Below are positions 1 to 5,847 of a DNA stretch of 5,847 nt, in pieces. The position numbers and the translations under genes are program-made. Each line of letters starts with the position of its first letter. The first letter of the stretch is position 1. Below the pieces are notes generated by a model. The model searched no databases. It was not told where the DNA came from and was given only the letters and a program-made list of their open reading frames with translations. This DNA is from an uncultured Dyadobacter sp. (GTDB lineage Bacteria; Bacteroidota; Bacteroidia; Cytophagales; Spirosomataceae), in the NCBI GenBank assembly GCA_946481035.1, contig CAMLNK010000299.1, forward strand, positions 1 through 5,847, read 5' to 3'.

Positions 1-2335
1 AAACGCGGTATTCCTGAGTAACATAGTTATATTGTTTCACCATAATCTCCCCTTCCTTGTTTACGGCAATTTCATCGATTCTGGCAAGCAAATCCCGCCC
101 GTTGTTATAGCCGATACGTTCCAATTCTTTACCCGAGGTTAAATCAAGCACCAGCACTTCATCGATGTCGCTCGTGCCTACTACTATCCAGATTTTACCT
201 GCCGCGACAACGAGCTGCCTAATGTAACCACCCTCGGTCATCGTTGTCACAGGTACGAGAATCTGCCCTGAATGTCTGTAAACCACAGTGTTAGACCAGT
301 AAAGATTGTGGGTAGCATTGAATCCTAGAATGTAATCGGAATTATTATAGAACCTGGTAACGACGGCATTTTGGTCGGGTACATCGTTTGCCAGTTGTAC
401 TTTTCGCGTTCTTCCAAAACCCTCGCGGCTTAGGACATGAATTTTTTGCGCCTCGTCGGTCTGTAATGGGGCATAAAGTTGCATAATTCCAATCAGGCCA
501 TCGGTGTTTTTCGCTGAGTAGCCCTGATAGCTGAGATTTCCCTGATCAATTTTTGTGAATCCGTAGGACTGCGTGGTGGTCCACACACTTTTTTCTGCCA
601 CTGCTATTCTGGGGTTAAGAGTGCTGAATACCTGCGGGGCCACTTCGCTCATAAAGGTTACATTACCTGGAAGTGTGTTGCTGCCGGTTTTAAACGGGAA
701 AGACATATCCGCAATCTTGCGTTTGGGGAAATAGGCCTCATCCTCATCCTGGTACCATTCTTCAAGCTTGAAATAGAGTTGTGTATTGGCAGGCAAACCG
801 GAAACGACTCCTAATACCCCCTCGACAGGCAGGTAGTCTTTGGTAAAAACGACACTGCTGAAATCACTGTTTCTGGAAACTGTAACGCGTGTCTTCGACC
901 GATATGCCAAATTCGAATAGGAAAAAGGGAATTTGACCGGCGCATTATTCATGCCTTGCGAAATGGGAAGACGCAGCTGGTTCGATAATCGCGGGTTTAC
1001 GGAAAGGAAACCTGGTTCGGACCATTTGCTTTTTTGTTGACCGTTCACTGCCCTCACCCGCCATCGTAGCGTTACCGAATATTCGGGCCGGTATTCTGCA
1101 CTCAAAGATGCCGACTTAATGAAGACATAAGCGTGAACGAATAAATGGTCTGATGGTGACGTCATTTGTACTTCATAGCCGGTGGCTCCCGCAACCGCAG
1201 AATATTGCAATGCATAGGGAGCACCGATTTCGGCGATCGTTTCCTTTCCAGCCGGCTCGATGATTTCCGGCGCTTTGAGTTGCTGAGCTTTAAATTGTAC
1301 GATAACCGGTTCCGACCAGGCCGAATTGCCCGATTTATTAACAGCTCTTACTTTGACATAGTAACTGGAAGCGGTAGCCGCATCCTTGAATTGTAACCCC
1401 TGGAATGGCGTGGAAGCAGTTTTGCTATCGGAAAAATCTGCCCGCGTTGCGTAGCTCACTTCATAAGACAATGCCGAAGGAACCGCATTCCAGATAAAAA
1501 GATCGTCGCGGGTGAAGTTGCCTGCAGCTGAAATATGGGGTTGTTCAGGGGCGCCGTTAATGAGCGAAAACGTTTGCTCCGCATGATCGCGCATGAGGGC
1601 CTGGCACAAGGGGTGAAAAGTGAGCGTTGCGGAGCAATAGCTCATAATGGTGCCGGTTTTATATCCGAGGGATTCAAGTGCCTTGTCGTAGCAACCTCCT
1701 TCGGGATCGGTACATACGTCGATGGGCCCTCCGGGCCAATTGCAGTTATGCGTATGCGGCGAACCGAAATTATGGCCTAATTCGTGCATCATCATCCCCG
1801 GCCAGCCCAAAGCGGATACACTGATGGTACCCGGCGTGGCAGCCAAGCCGCCGGCACCACCGGCAATCCTTTTTGTATACAAATAAATGCGCTTGTCTAT
1901 ATCCGCACTGGCTGGCGGCAGGCCTTCGAGCACGTACAACATTCTACCTATGTCATCACTTACGGCGAAGGGGTCGGTTTTCGGATCTTTCCAGATGCGA
2001 ATGTTGGTAACCACCATACGGGTGTTGATTTCCTTTTCATACACTTCGGAAACCTTTGCCGTATTTTCCAAAATGTGGCGTGTGATCAGGTTTGTGTCGC
2101 CGTCAAAAAACGTGTAAGTATCATGGTCAATCTCCACACCAATCCGGCAAATGCGCATTTCGCCAGCGGCAGCACGGGCGCGCTGGTTTTCCATAATCGC
2201 CGGCAGCCGGGCCATTTTATCGAGCAGTGCTTGGGGTAAATGCTCGTCGGAAGTACCGCAAAGCACCTTATTTTGCTGCGCGAACGCATGAGAGAACGAA
2301 CAAAGAATCAGAAGAGCAGTGTAAAAAAGACGCAT
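1..2335 (-). CDS. Secreted metzincin zinc metalloprotease (M12/reprolysin-like) with fibronectin III-like modules, 3' end outside window
   Basis: Probable secreted zinc endopeptidase. The frame is open for 778 codons from ATG 2335 to the window edge, so the C-terminus is missing. Residues 1-19 form a signal peptide (MRLFYTALLILCSFSHAFA, then QQ). The catalytic domain spans about residues 58-260. It has the metzincin motif HELGHNFGSPH at 184-194 (zinc ligands H184, H188, H194; general base E185) and a Met-turn IMSYC with M231. Cysteines at 198, 208, 215, 234 and 244 could form disulfides. A CGT motif at C26 may act as a cysteine switch. Fibronectin III-like modules follow at about 263-350 and 353-447, each ending in WSEP, then a weaker one at about 454-550. 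Residues 556-778 look like repeated beta-strands of a propeller. A type IX secretion sorting domain beyond the edge is possible but unseen. The start is fixed by the signal peptide and an in-frame stop at 2366-2368. Fold class is secure; the exact peptidase family and the substrate are not. Confidence 0.93.
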   Translation of the reverse strand, partial: MRLFYTALLILCSFSHAFAQQNKVLCGTSDEHLPQALLDKMARLPAIMENQRARAAAGEMRICRIGVEIDHDTYTFFDGDTNLITRHILENTAKVSEVYEKEINTRMVVTNIRIWKDPKTDPFAVSDDIGRMLYVLEGLPPASADIDKRIYLYTKRIAGGAGGLAATPGTISVSALGWPGMMMHELGHNFGSPHTHNCNWPGGPIDVCTDPEGGCYDKALESLGYKTGTIMSYCSATLTFHPLCQALMRDHAEQTFSLINGAPEQPHISAAGNFTRDDLFIWNAVPSALSYEVSYATRADFSDSKTASTPFQGLQFKDAATASSYYVKVRAVNKSGNSAWSEPVIVQFKAQQLKAPEIIEPAGKETIAEIGAPYALQYSAVAGATGYEVQMTSPSDHLFVHAYVFIKSASLSAEYRPEYSVTLRWRVRAVNGQQKSKWSEPGFLSVNPRLSNQLRLPISQGMNNAPVKFPFSYSNLAYRSKTRVTVSRNSDFSSVVFTKDYLPVEGVLGVVSGLPANTQLYFKLEEWYQDEDEAYFPKRKIADMSFPFKTGSNTLPGNVTFMSEVAPQVFSTLNPRIAVAEKSVWTTTQSYGFTKIDQGNLSYQGYSAKNTDGLIGIMQLYAPLQTDEAQKIHVLSREGFGRTRKVQLANDVPDQNAVVTRFYNNSDYILGFNATHNLYWSNTVVYRHSGQILVPVTTMTEGGYIRQLVVAAGKIWIVVGTSDIDEVLVLDLTSGKELERIGYNNGRDLLARIDEIAVNKEGEIMVKQYNYVTQEYRV

Positions 2336-2350
2336 TTGTGAAGGAGGAGA
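2336..2350 (-). other. Protease gene leader with pyrimidine-rich tract instead of a Shine-Dalgarno
   Basis: Directly upstream of the protease start, the minus strand reads TCTCCTCCTT, then CACAA, then ATG. This is the complement of a Shine-Dalgarno sequence, so it cannot serve as a ribosome binding site for this gene. It resembles the anti-Shine-Dalgarno end of 16S rRNA. Bacteroidota commonly start translation without a Shine-Dalgarno, so its lack is not evidence against the start. Confidence 0.5.
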
Positions 2351-2374
2351 TTGACTAATATTACTCTAAGTAAC

Positions 2375-2383
2375 CAAAATATA
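2375..2383 (-). promoter_or_regulatory. Candidate -7 promoter box for the protease gene
   Basis: The minus strand reads TATATTTTG, close to the Bacteroidota -7 consensus TAnnTTTG with one extra T. Transcription would begin near 2368, giving a leader of roughly 33 nt. I found no TTTG -33 box at the expected distance; the nearest one (2420-2423, minus) is too far upstream. The surroundings are AT-rich, so a chance match is possible. Confidence 0.35.
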
Positions 2384-2498
2384 TTATAATGTAAAACTTC
2401 CCGGTTTTGCGCAGGTACACAAATCATTAGACGTGCTATTGAAGCGACATGTAAGCGCAGATATATCGCTCTCAATCAGGCACTTCGCGAATAAGGAG

Positions 2499-2531
2499 TT
2501 TGGCTTCCTTGGTGAATTTTTGTAACTTTTG
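2499..2531 (+). promoter_or_regulatory. Bacteroidota-type promoter for the Ior-like operon
   Basis: A -33 box TTTG (2499-2502) is followed after 20 nt by TAACTTTTG (2523-2531), which fits TTTG-N(about 19-21)-TAnnTTTG except for one extra T. The spacing is right for the Bacteroidota primary sigma factor. Transcription would start near 2537-2541, only about 8-12 nt before the ATG at 2549, so the leader would be very short. Position and motif support it; the start site is inferred. Confidence 0.55.
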
Positions 2532-2548
2532 CCAAACTCTTAATCACC

Positions 2549-3010
2549 ATGGCATTATTCAAACTTACAATCAACAACCGTGCATACAGCGCAGATGTGG
2601 AGGGTGATACCCCGCTGCTGTGGGTATTGCGCGATAATCTGGGCCTTGTAGGTACCAAATATGGATGCGGTATTGCGCAATGCGGCGCTTGCACCGTTCA
2701 CCTGGATGGCAAAGCCGTCCGCTCCTGTGTGTTGCCGGTATCGGCGGTAGGCAAAGCAAAAGTGACCACCATCGAAGGGTTGTCGGAAAAAGGCGATCAC
2801 CCGGTTCAGAAGGCGTGGGACGAAGTGGACGTGGCGCAATGCGGGTACTGCCAGGCAGGTCAGATCATGACCGCCGCGGCATTCCTCAAAGAAAAGCCGA
2901 AACCGACGGAAGAAGAGATCGTAGGCGCGATGAGCGGCAACTTGTGCCGCTGCGGAACCTACCACCGCATTCGTGAAGCCGTTAAAGTTGCAGCCTCTAA
3001 AACCAACTAA
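2549..3010 (+). CDS. (2Fe-2S)-binding small subunit of molybdenum hydroxylase, isoquinoline 1-oxidoreductase alpha-like (IorA/CoxS family)
   Basis: Electron-transfer subunit that should carry two [2Fe-2S] clusters linking the molybdenum centre of the next gene's product to an outside acceptor. At 153 residues it has the usual family length. The N-terminal plant-ferredoxin-type domain has C40, C45, C48 and C60 (motif [16 protein letters not shown]). The C-terminal four-helix domain has C98, C101, C133 and C135 (QCGYC and CRCGTYHRI), so all eight ligands are present. Q97 sits where the family contacts the pterin cofactor. It has no signal peptide; it is probably exported in complex with the Tat-bearing large subunit. 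The ATG at 2549 is the only good start, with an in-frame TGA at 2513-2515 and no Shine-Dalgarno (context AATCACCATGG). The next gene begins 2 nt after the stop, so the two are surely cotranscribed. Family certain; the isoquinoline substrate is only a family label. Confidence 0.96.
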   Translation: MALFKLTINNRAYSADVEGDTPLLWVLRDNLGLVGTKYGCGIAQCGACTVHLDGKAVRSCVLPVSAVGKAKVTTIEGLSEKGDHPVQKAWDEVDVAQCGYCQAGQIMTAAAFLKEKPKPTEEEIVGAMSGNLCRCGTYHRIREAVKVAASKTN

Positions 3011-3012
3011 CC

Positions 3013-5157
3013 ATGAGCACGTTCAATCAGACATCGCGTCGCGACTTTATGAAGATCGCGGCTGCGGCCGGTGGCGGTTTGTTCCTGGGTTTCAACTGGT
3101 CGGATACTACTGCTGCGCCGGTGGTGGTGGATGCGAACCAAATCGCGGCCGGATCGGTGAAATTCAATAGCTACCTGTCAATCGGCTCCGACAACATCAT
3201 TACGATCGTTTCCCCAAACCCTGAAATAGGCCAGGGTATCAAAACTGCATTTCCAATGGTGGTAGCGGAAGAGCTGGACGCCGATTGGAAATTAGTTAAA
3301 ACCGTACAAGGTAAGTTGGACAACGCCCAGTTTGAACGCCAGGTGACCGGCGGTAGCGGGGCTGTTCCGCACTCGTGGGAGCGCCTGCGCAAGGCGGGCG
3401 CGACGGCACGCCATTTGCTCGTCAATGCAGCGGCTACCAAATGGGGCGTACCTGCTTCGGAGATCACGACGGCGGATAGCAAGTTGTTCCACAAAGCTTC
3501 GGGGAAATCGGCCAACTACGGCGAATTTGCAGAAGCGGCCGGTAAACTCACCGCGCCAACCGATATTAAATTAAAAGACGAAAAGACATTCAAACTGATC
3601 GGACAGTCGGTCAGAAATGTGGATAACAAGAATATCGCGACGGGTAAGCCGCTTTTCGGACTCGATTTTTATCGCGATGGAATGCTGTTTGCTATTATCC
3701 AGCGGCCTAAGGCATTCGGGTTCAAACTGAAATCGGTTGATTCGGCTGCGGCCAAGGCCATGCCCGGCATTGTGGACGTCGTTACTTTCGAAAACAGCGT
3801 CGCGGTGGTCGGTAAGTCGACCTGGCAATGTAAAAAGGCACGTGAGGCGCTGAAAATTGAATATGAAAAAGCGGCCGACCTCGAAAGTTCGGAAGATCAT
3901 AACCGCATTTTCTCCAACCTGATGGACAATGGCGAAGCAACCGTCCGTCGCAAAAACGGAGATGTGGAAGCGGCATTCAAGAGCGCTGCGAAAGTCATTA
4001 AGGCCGAATACCAGTGTCCGTTCCTACCTCACAGTCCGTTGGAACCCATGAACTTCTTCGCACACGTACGCGAGGATGGCGTGGAACTCGTGGGCCCTAC
4101 GCAGACGCCCGACCGCGCGCGCGAAGCAGCGGCAAAAATTACTGGCTTCCCGACTGAAAAAATTACCGTGGAAATCACACGGCAGGGAGGTGGTTTCGGA
4201 CGCAGGCTTTCTGCGGACTTTGCCATCGAAGCCGTGCATGTTTCCAAACTGGTGAAAGCGCCGGTAAAAGTAATATGGACCCGGGAAGACGACATGACAG
4301 GCGGTACCTACCGCCCGGCCGTTCGCTACCGTTTTGAGGCTGCATTGGATAAAAACGGTGAGCTGATCGGCTACAAGCTGCGCGGAGTGGGTATCAACTC
4401 AGGTAACCCGACACGTGAAGATAACTTCCCGTCCGGTTCGGTGGATAACCTGCTGATCGATTCCGTGGAGCACAAATCGGCCATTACGACCGGCCCGTGG
4501 CGTGCGCCGATCACCAACTTCCTTGCCTATGCCGAGCAGTCGTTTATTGACGAGGTGGCGGAGGCGGCCGGCAAAGACCCGGTAGAATTCCGGCTTGCCC
4601 TTTTGGAAAAAGCGAAGAAATCACCGGCAGGCGAAGTGAAATATGATGTCGACCGGATGATTGCGGTGATCAAACTGGCGGCTGAGAAAAGTAACTGGGG
4701 CAAGAAAAAAGGCGTTCACCAGGGCTTTTCGGTTTACTTCTCGCACCGCTCGTATGTAGCGCAGGTAGGGGAAGTGGTTGTAGAAAAAGGCAAACCTGCA
4801 TTGAAAAACATTATTGCGGCGGTGGATTGCGGCATTGTGATCAACAAAAGCGGCTCGTTGCAGCAGGTACGCGGCGGGGTTGTGGATGGAATCGGCCACG
4901 CGATGTACGGTAATATGACTTTCAAAGGAGGTACACCCGATCAGAGCAATTTCAATGGCTTCCGTTTGATCCGGATGAACGAGATCCCGGAAGTCGATGT
5001 ACATTTTGTTGAAAATGGCATTTCACCGACCGGCTTAGGTGAGCCTGCATTGCCCCCGGCGGGAGGTGCGGTAGCCAATGCATTCTATAAAGCGACCAAA
5101 CAACGTCTTAGAAATCAGCCTTTTATCAACGAAGAAGCTTTTAAAGGCATTTCGTAA
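3013..5157 (+). CDS. Tat-exported molybdopterin-binding large subunit, isoquinoline 1-oxidoreductase beta-like / aldehyde oxidoreductase (xanthine dehydrogenase family)
   Basis: Catalytic subunit that hydroxylates an aldehyde or N-heterocycle using water as oxygen source, with a molybdenum-pterin cofactor, probably in the periplasm. It has 714 residues, normal for IorB-type proteins. A twin-arginine signal lies at 8-14 (SRRDFMK) before a hydrophobic AAAAGGGLFLGF. An EIGQG motif near residue 70 and a GSGAVPHSWERLRKAGA segment are typical of this branch. The aldehyde oxidase hammerhead domain begins near 197. Cofactor and active-site motifs follow: PHSPLEPMN at 339-347, QGGGFGRR at 391-398, GPWRAP at 494-499, AVDCG around residue 610, and GLGEP with E677 as the likely catalytic base. 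Oddities are NK for the common NP after the DCG motif, QVRGG for Q(M/V)EGG, and KQRLRNQPF at the end. The start is 2 nt after the small-subunit stop, suggesting translational coupling. No FAD or cytochrome subunit is visible nearby, so the acceptor is unknown. Confidence 0.97.
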   Translation: MSTFNQTSRRDFMKIAAAAGGGLFLGFNWSDTTAAPVVVDANQIAAGSVKFNSYLSIGSDNIITIVSPNPEIGQGIKTAFPMVVAEELDADWKLVKTVQGKLDNAQFERQVTGGSGAVPHSWERLRKAGATARHLLVNAAATKWGVPASEITTADSKLFHKASGKSANYGEFAEAAGKLTAPTDIKLKDEKTFKLIGQSVRNVDNKNIATGKPLFGLDFYRDGMLFAIIQRPKAFGFKLKSVDSAAAKAMPGIVDVVTFENSVAVVGKSTWQCKKAREALKIEYEKAADLESSEDHNRIFSNLMDNGEATVRRKNGDVEAAFKSAAKVIKAEYQCPFLPHSPLEPMNFFAHVREDGVELVGPTQTPDRAREAAAKITGFPTEKITVEITRQGGGFGRRLSADFAIEAVHVSKLVKAPVKVIWTREDDMTGGTYRPAVRYRFEAALDKNGELIGYKLRGVGINSGNPTREDNFPSGSVDNLLIDSVEHKSAITTGPWRAPITNFLAYAEQSFIDEVAEAAGKDPVEFRLALLEKAKKSPAGEVKYDVDRMIAVIKLAAEKSNWGKKKGVHQGFSVYFSHRSYVAQVGEVVVEKGKPALKNIIAAVDCGIVINKSGSLQQVRGGVVDGIGHAMYGNMTFKGGTPDQSNFNGFRLIRMNEIPEVDVHFVENGISPTGLGEPALPPAGGAVANAFYKATKQRLRNQPFINEEAFKGIS

Positions 5158-5181
5158 GTATTAAATAATGCAAATTGTGAG

Positions 5182-5231
5182 ACAGTAAGGTGAAAATGTG
5201 ATACCGCATTTTTATCTTACTGTTTTTATTT
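5182..5231 (+). terminator. Intrinsic terminator after the Ior-like operon
   Basis: A 17-bp inverted repeat pairs 5182-5198 (ACAGTAAGGTGAAAATG) with 5207-5223 (CATTTTTATCTTACTGT). It has no mismatch other than two G-U pairs and an 8-nt loop. A T-rich run TTTTTATTT (5223-5231) follows at once. The stem starts 25 nt after the large-subunit stop. It should end the operon transcript and separate it from the gene at 5261. The stem is AT-rich, so some read-through is possible. Confidence 0.85.
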
Positions 5232-5260
5232 ACTCTTCTTCCTAAACCATTGAAATACAA

Positions 5261-5847
5261 ATGAAAAAGATCGTTACCCTGTTTTCTGCATTGATATGCA
5301 TTGCGATCACGGCATTTACCATCGCGGAATTTCCGCAAACCGATATTTCAAACGGTGTGATCAAAGCCAAGCTGTATTTGCCCGACGCAAATGAAGGCTA
5401 CTACCGGGGCGTCCGGTTCGACTGGGCTGGTGTGGTGCCAAGTTTGGAATACAAAGGGCATACCTATTTCGGGACGTGGAACCAGGCGCCGTACGATCCC
5501 AAACTGCACGATGCGATCATGGGACCCGTGGAAGAATTTACCGCATTGAATTTCGATGAGGCAAAACCGGGAGAGCAGTTTGTCAAGATCGGGGTGGGCG
5601 TTTTGACCAAACCCGATGATAAGAAGTACTCATTCGCGACCAATTATGCAGTTACGAATCCCGGCAAATGGTCGGTAACGAAGGGTAAGGACCAGGTTGC
5701 ATTCAAGCATGAATTGAAGGACGCAACCGGCTATGGCTATGATTACCACAAGACATTGAAACTGGTAAAAGGCAAGCCGCAGCTTGTTTTGGAACACACA
5801 TTGAAAAACACGGGCACGAAAGCGATCGTGGCGAGTACTTATAACCA
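5261..5847 (+). CDS. Secreted protein, probable galactose mutarotase-like (aldose 1-epimerase) fold, 3' end outside window
   Basis: Function not established. The first 195 codons are present and the frame is open to the edge. Residues 1-22 look like a signal peptide (MKK, then a hydrophobic run LFSALICIAITAFTIA), so the protein is likely periplasmic or lipid-free secreted. The mature part is rich in beta-strand and aromatics, with YYRGVRFDWAGVVPSLEY (about 47-64), a YDPKLHDAIMGPVEEF segment (about 77-92) and LVLEHTLKNTGTKAI (about 175-189). The last is typical of the beta-sandwich of the galactose mutarotase-like superfamily, where strands carrying LxxxxxLxNxG precede an active-site His. The sequence breaks at YN followed by CA, compatible with that His. 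Start ATG 5261 follows an A-rich ATACAA stretch without a Shine-Dalgarno. It lies 103 bp after the Ior-like gene, beyond a terminator, so it is probably its own unit. The fold call rests on motif memory; an uncharacterised family is the alternative. Confidence 0.8.
   Translation, partial: MKKIVTLFSALICIAITAFTIAEFPQTDISNGVIKAKLYLPDANEGYYRGVRFDWAGVVPSLEYKGHTYFGTWNQAPYDPKLHDAIMGPVEEFTALNFDEAKPGEQFVKIGVGVLTKPDDKKYSFATNYAVTNPGKWSVTKGKDQVAFKHELKDATGYGYDYHKTLKLVKGKPQLVLEHTLKNTGTKAIVASTYN

Larger units (their letters stand above)
2336..2548. other. Divergent intergenic region between protease gene and Ior-like operon
   Basis: These 213 bp separate two divergently transcribed units. The half near the protease is AT-rich (2355-2400) and the half near the operon is mixed. 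It holds one promoter candidate per direction. I see no convincing operator, riboswitch or small RNA. An 8-bp palindrome TTCGCGAA at 2484-2491 lies just upstream of the operon promoter but is expected by chance at about this frequency. Confidence 0.6.

Noticed and set aside
1784..2239. Plus-strand open frame of 151 codons
   Set aside because: It lies antisense to the metzincin catalytic domain, whose motifs and signal peptide fix the real strand; its own product has no recognisable domain.
2341..2353. Plus-strand AAGGAGG followed by TTG as a possible small gene start
   Set aside because: The frame from TTG ends after about 12 codons at TAA, the spacing is poor, and Bacteroidota rarely use such sites.
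2484..2491. Palindrome TTCGCGAA upstream of the operon promoter as an operator
   Set aside because: An 8-bp palindrome is expected about once in a region of this size by chance, and no second copy is present.
2493..2498. AAGGAG as ribosome binding site of the small subunit gene
   Set aside because: It is about 50 nt before the ATG and upstream of the likely transcription start.
2555..2965. Minus-strand open frame of 136 codons
   Set aside because: It is the shadow of the [2Fe-2S] subunit gene, which has all eight cluster cysteines on the plus strand.
3171..3515. Minus-strand open frame of 114 codons
   Set aside because: It is antisense to conserved segments of the molybdopterin subunit, with no domain and no sensible start context.
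4924..4932. AAAGGAGGT, a perfect Shine-Dalgarno match inside the large subunit gene
   Set aside because: It encodes conserved residues (KGG) and no suitable in-frame start follows closely; it is a coding coincidence.

Overview
The window looks like chromosomal DNA from a Bacteroidota bacterium, most likely of the Cytophagales (a Dyadobacter-like genome is a guess). The clues are near-consensus Bacteroidota promoter boxes (TTTG, then TAnnTTTTG), start codons in A/C-rich contexts without a Shine-Dalgarno sequence, and the typical gene content of secreted metalloproteases with fibronectin-like modules and Tat-exported molybdenum hydroxylases.

Layout. Positions 1-2335, minus strand: one long open reading frame that runs off the left edge. 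It encodes a secreted metzincin zinc protease (motif HELGHNFGSPH, Met-turn IMSYC) followed by fibronectin III-like modules and a propeller-like C-terminal region. This frame is open over 778 codons. Positions 2336-2548: a 213-bp divergent intergenic region with a good promoter for the rightward genes and a weaker candidate for the leftward gene. Positions 2549-3010 and 3013-5157, plus strand: a two-gene operon with a 2-nt gap, encoding the small [2Fe-2S] subunit and the large molybdopterin subunit (Tat signal) of an isoquinoline 1-oxidoreductase / aldehyde oxidoreductase-type enzyme (IorA/IorB-like). Positions 5182-5231: a strong intrinsic terminator. Positions 5261-5847, plus strand: the start of a secreted protein that resembles the galactose mutarotase-like (aldose 1-epimerase) fold. 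It is cut by the right edge.

How they work together. The two Ior-like subunits should form a heterodimer in the periplasm. The large subunit carries the only export signal, so the folded small subunit probably travels with it. Electrons would pass from the molybdenum cofactor through two [2Fe-2S] clusters to an acceptor that is not encoded here. The mutarotase-like protein may share a compartment with the enzyme but is separated from it by a terminator, so a shared pathway is only a hypothesis. The protease is divergently transcribed and has no evident functional link. I see no mobile element, CRISPR array, tRNA or rRNA. The operon is a known family type, and nothing here proves a wholly new system. 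The open questions are its substrate, its electron acceptor and the short leader of its mRNA.
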